Assembly (NCBI GenBank): GCA_958430865.1
Contig: CAUDNR010002846.1
Location: 1 to 39,299, forward strand
DNA length: 39,299 nt
Source: Entrophospora sp. SA101
Taxonomy: Eukaryota; Glomeromycota; Glomeromycetes; Entrophosporales; Entrophosporaceae
Direction: 5' to 3'
The notes beneath the pieces were generated by a model. The model did not search any database. It was not told the origin of the DNA and saw nothing but the letters and a program-made list of their open reading frames with translations. Every line of letters starts with the position of its first letter. Position 1 is the stretch's first letter. Positions 32,650 through 39,299 of this stretch are shown here, piece by piece. Made by a program: the position numbers and the translations under genes.

Positions 32650-33846
32650 AAGAAAGTTTTTTGACATGAAATTATTTAATGGTTATGAATTATTAGTGTT
32701 AAAATTAGAATTGGAGAAGGAACAAAAGAAACTGTCACCAAATTAAAAGAGGCGAGATATTGGGATAACCTTTTTCTTTTGGTTGATATTTTTGACCTTC
32801 CTTTATCTTATGAATGGTATATTGCAAAATTTTATGACAAAAATAAAGACCAAGAAAAAATATAAGAATGAGATGTCTACTGAACTGTTAGGATTATGTA
32901 AAGTAACAAATTTTTTTTTAAATACCATGTATGTACAACATTTTCTTTCTTTAATTATTATATGTAAAATTTCTAAAAAAAATATTGATTACAAGGGTCT
33001 AAATGATTAAATAAATATGTAACCTTATTTTTTATATTTTATTAGAAATACAATTTGGAATGAAAAAAGTACAAGAAAGAGAAGTCGTCAATTACAGATG
33101 GTACATTCTCACATGACTTCGTATGCCATTTGGTGGACTTTTTACGATATAATATAGAAGGAGTAGAACTTTTATTGGATGTCAGTTGAAAGCACAGCCA
33201 CCAAGAATAGAAATAATCAGCTTGGTCCTAGACGTTGCCCAGATAACTTTTGGGTATATGAAACTAAACTTGAGGACTTGAATTTCGAGATTATTTATAT
33301 GGAGATATCTAATTGACCTTGGATGTTATTGTAAAGACTCTTAGGACTATATTTATAATTACATTAACTATCAAAATCTTATTGACAGGGTCATTTTAAA
33401 TACTTTAAATAAATTAAAATTTTACACATTCATGGTAATGTTCCTAATTCCAATAAACTATATGCATACCATGATTATAAAAAACTGACAATTTTACCAC
33501 TAGGAACTAATATGGATGTATATGTGCTAGAAAGGAAGATACCACCTCTTTTTGTAATGAATCAGATTCTACAAATAGAACTTCCAATTGTTCGCTGGTG
33601 AAAATTTTCTAAACTGTTTCAAAAAATTAAGGTTTTTAAATATTTTGATTGAAGAAAGTTTGCGAAACTTTAAATTACTTGAGAGAGCACTCAGGGAAAA
33701 ATGATAATGGTAATAGTAATAATGGTGATGACAAAGAAAATGGTGAAGGCATTGATGAAATAGAAAGATTAATCAAAACATTCAATATGCCTCTCAAAAA
33801 AAAGCCAATATTATATGGCTTTTATAATAACAATGCTCATAATTAG
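32650..33846 (+). pseudogene. Decayed gene, family not named
   Basis: + strand pieces in order: EVIKVIRKFFDMKLFNGYEL and then IRIGEGTKETVTKLKEARYW plus NLFLLVDIFDLPLSYEWYIA (32650-32865); after an intron-like AT gap, IWNEKSTRKRSRQ, or in another frame SSITDGTFSHDFVCHLVDFL (33050-33190); CPDNFWVYETKLEDLNFEII (33230-33316); HGNVPNSNKLYAYHDYKKLT then ILPLGTNMDVYVLERKIPPL (33430-33600); and an Asn/Gly-rich end (33649-33846; FNMPLKKKPILYG). Several frame changes and stops break it. The overall shape resembles a large family of uncharacterised Rhizophagus proteins, but I cannot assign a function. Confidence 0.45.
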
Positions 33847-34619
33847 TACGGACTTGTTTTTTTTTTACATTTAAATCTAGTATTTTTTAAAATATTGATA
33901 ATTTTTATTATGGCAAAAATTTTTCTATAACAATAATACTTTTTTTTTTAAAAATCGAAAATAAAGACATTAGGCAATTTGAATCCCTGTAATAGTGTGT
34001 GACATAATTTTCACTTTGTCTGGTTTTGTTGTAGCATGCCCCATATTATATCTATTAGTATGGCGCGGGACCTCTTAAACCACCAATTCTGTGTGTGATT
34101 TTAAAAGAATAGAAGTTTATTTCTGTATATCATTTTTAAAAAAATAGCTCAGATTATGACCCAAACTTTAACGTGACAGAGAGTTTTTTCAAAATATTGA
34201 TGGGTTGTTGAGTTCTATTCCTTTTTAGTACATATATTTTACTATGTTCGCGAGGAATTTGGCTTAAATTTGGAAATTATGACATCTACAGATCCTTTTT
34301 TAAAAATCGTGTAACAGTAACATTAACACGTCGATATTTTTTATTTTACTCAAGTATTCATTCCAATAAATTGTCTTTAGGCATTATTAAATATGCAATT
34401 TGATATTGTGTGTTAAAGATATTATTGCATTTACATATATATATTTATATATAGATGAATTGAAAAACTTTAAAATTTGAAATTTGGCCACTTTGAAATT
34501 TTCACAATTTTTATATGTGACTTAATTCTATATTTTTTATTCAAAAATTTATTCTGGTGAGCAACTTCATGACCCAAGGCATTTCTACAATATAAATAAA
34601 GAGCATATTTGTTGGAGTT
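33847..34619. other. AT-rich stretch
   Basis: No gene seen; T-runs and ATATAT tracts (near 34436-34455). Confidence 0.5.
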
Positions 34620-35555
34620 ATAAATGCGTGATGTTAAAGAATGAATTCCAAAGCATTATATTTTATATTGTGAATCTTCAAATGTTGGCATATTGGACAG
34701 TCCAATATGCCAATGTCCAAACGGCTACTGCACCAATTGGACATATAAAAATGCCAACGCTGGCCAGATCAGTATATTATAACAACACTAAGCTTTATAG
34801 CCATCAAAACATTCATTTGATTATAACACCGAATCCTTTAATAAATCATCCGCTTCTTGTATGAATGAAGATACCACCAATCCGATATTATCAAAGTCGC
34901 CAGGTTTATTTGTAGCTCAAGCTTTTTTAAATCTCATAAAATAAACTTGAATGGAATCTTTACAATTTTCAACGAGAGTATGAAAACATTGAAATACAAT
35001 CGGGGCTTAATCACTTAAAAGATAGGGAAAGCATTCACTGGAGAGCCGAGTTCATTGGGAGAATATTGTTCCGCGTTGCCATTGAAGCCATATGGATTAA
35101 TTAATAGTAAAGTATTTTTTGAAAGTGTAAATTGAAGGCAGTCGGATTATATTTGCAAACAAATTGATAAAAACAAAAATTGTAACGTATCGTATTCAAT
35201 AATCGTTTCAGTTAGATTTAAAGGCGCAAAAATATAGCTTGCAAGAATGATTTCTAGTTTATGTAGGAAGCCTCGTTTACTTTTTCAAAGCTTTATGATT
35301 TTTATGATTTTTTAGTATCAGTAAATGCAGCAGGGACAAGAAATGATGAATCTTGAAGAATGCCTTATGGATCCCACATTACGCATTATTAAAAAATCTA
35401 ATGTTTGGAATGTATGTATCATAGATAATGTCTATAATTCAGCAATTGAAGCTGAGTCTGTTTTCAAAAGAGTTCTTAAACATTATCAAAATAATTTGAG
35501 TAACGGCCAATGGCTGTGTCTAAGAGATGCGCAATGTCCTAATACTAAGGCCTGA
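34620..35555 (+). pseudogene. Decayed coding region, unrecognised
   Basis: + strand pieces: about 34675-34785 (CQCPNGYCTNWTYKNANAG); about 34955-35105 (WNLYNFQREYENIEIQSGLN then HLKDRESIHWRAEFIGRILF, ending at TAA); and 35325-35555 (IIKKSNVWNVCIIDNVYNSA then ESVFKRVLKHYQNNL, ending at TGA). The pieces are in different frames with AT-rich gaps that could be introns. No domain is recognised. A perfect hairpin (34685-34713) lies inside the first piece. Confidence 0.35.
34685..34713. repeat. Perfect palindrome, 14-bp stem with 1-nt spacer
   Basis: TTGGCATATTGGAC, one A, then GTCCAATATGCCAA. A second, shorter inverted pair (TGTCCAA / TTGGACA) follows at once, to about 34743. Confidence 0.9.
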
Positions 35556-36098
35556 AAGATCTGAATCACTAAGAAGTCTCAAGTCCTTCGTTTGAGTAAA
35601 CTTCGATTCTTGCAATTCTTTGGTGATATGTCAATGATAGGAAATTTTTCAAAGACAAATATGTAATCAACCGAAAATGTTTGCGGGCTAGTTTAATATC
35701 AAATAAAAAATCTTTGGCTAAAAGTTAAACTCTAATAGTATTCGATATTGGAAAAGAAAAAAAATTTATAAAATAGTATTCAATTTCAAATTATCCATAA
35801 TAAAAAATCATTTGTGTGAAAAAACTAATCTATTTTATTTTCTTTTATATTACATTAAAATTTTAATTAAAAAAGATTTTTTTTTTTAATCAATTAGTTG
35901 AAAAAAAATATTGCGAAATAAATTAAAAATCTATAAAATTGTTTGTGCTATATATCTTTTTTTTAAATTGTCTATAGTGCTCTTTTTTTTTGTAAATTAA
36001 ATACATTTATTAGCAAAACAAAAATCTTTTTAAATAAAATTTAATTAATTAACGACTTAAAGAAGCATTCATTCATTAATTAATTCATTGTTCAATTA
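35556..36098. other. AT-rich stretch downstream of SNF2 gene
   Basis: No gene seen; T-runs. It holds the 3' flank of the SNF2-type gene. Confidence 0.5.

Positions 36099-39299
<3,201 letters not shown>

Noticed and set aside
34620..34864. Intact small plus-strand protein of 78 codons
   Set aside because: It spans a perfect palindrome and a different frame in the same stretch looks more protein-like; neither is convincing as an intact gene.

Overview
The window looks like nuclear DNA of a Glomeromycotina fungus (arbuscular mycorrhizal, Rhizophagus-like). The reasons are very high A+T, many short GT-AG introns (about 60-120 nt), fungal MED18 and SNF2-class genes, a CxxC-containing protein kinase of the type greatly expanded in Rhizophagus, BTB and F-box genes, and many decayed transposons. 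The species is inferred from style and gene families, not from a search.

Layout. 1-2563 is bounded by a perfect 47-bp inverted repeat and holds decayed reading frames. 2564-5970 is mostly featureless, with one two-frame relic at about 3691-3912. 5972-7338 (+) is a five-exon SAM-dependent methyltransferase. 7795-8062 (-) is a broken hAT transposase C-terminus. 8960-10375 (+) is a seven-exon HAD phosphatase (PHO13). 10663-11666 (-) is a five-exon Mediator subunit, MED18. 12135-13043 (-) is a BTB/POZ protein. 13533-14780 (-) is a Fanzor/TnpB-type RNA-guided nuclease gene broken by frameshifts and stops. 15442-16941 (-) is a protein kinase. 19010-20393 (-) is a DHRS12-like short-chain dehydrogenase. 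21025-22930 (-) holds unrecognised decayed coding pieces.

23490-25208 is a complete pogo/Tigger-type transposon with perfect 28-bp TIRs and a TA target duplication. Its transposase ORF is interrupted by a 66-nt intron that is one unit of a tandem duplication. 26590-27480 holds minus-strand relics. 28125-29754 (-) is an F-box/LRR-like gene broken by a 1-nt frameshift and a 231-bp TA-flanked MITE. About 30424-30618 (-) is a possible small spliced gene. 31020-32145 (-) is a Gln/Asn-rich pseudogene whose stops look like C-to-T changes at Gln codons. 32346-32622 is an inverted-repeat element. 32650-33846 and 34620-35555 (+) are decayed genes. 36099-39299 (-) is the 3' part of a SNF2/STH1 chromatin-remodelling ATPase that runs off the right edge.

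The living genes are unrelated housekeeping or regulatory genes (metabolite repair, transcription, chromatin, signalling) and do not form an operon or pathway. The striking feature is what lies between them: at least four DNA-transposon types (pogo, hAT, a TA-flanked MITE, and a Fanzor-encoding element) plus several unclassified inverted-repeat elements, at different stages of decay. Coding status of all spliced models is inferred from frame, splice signals and family motifs only.
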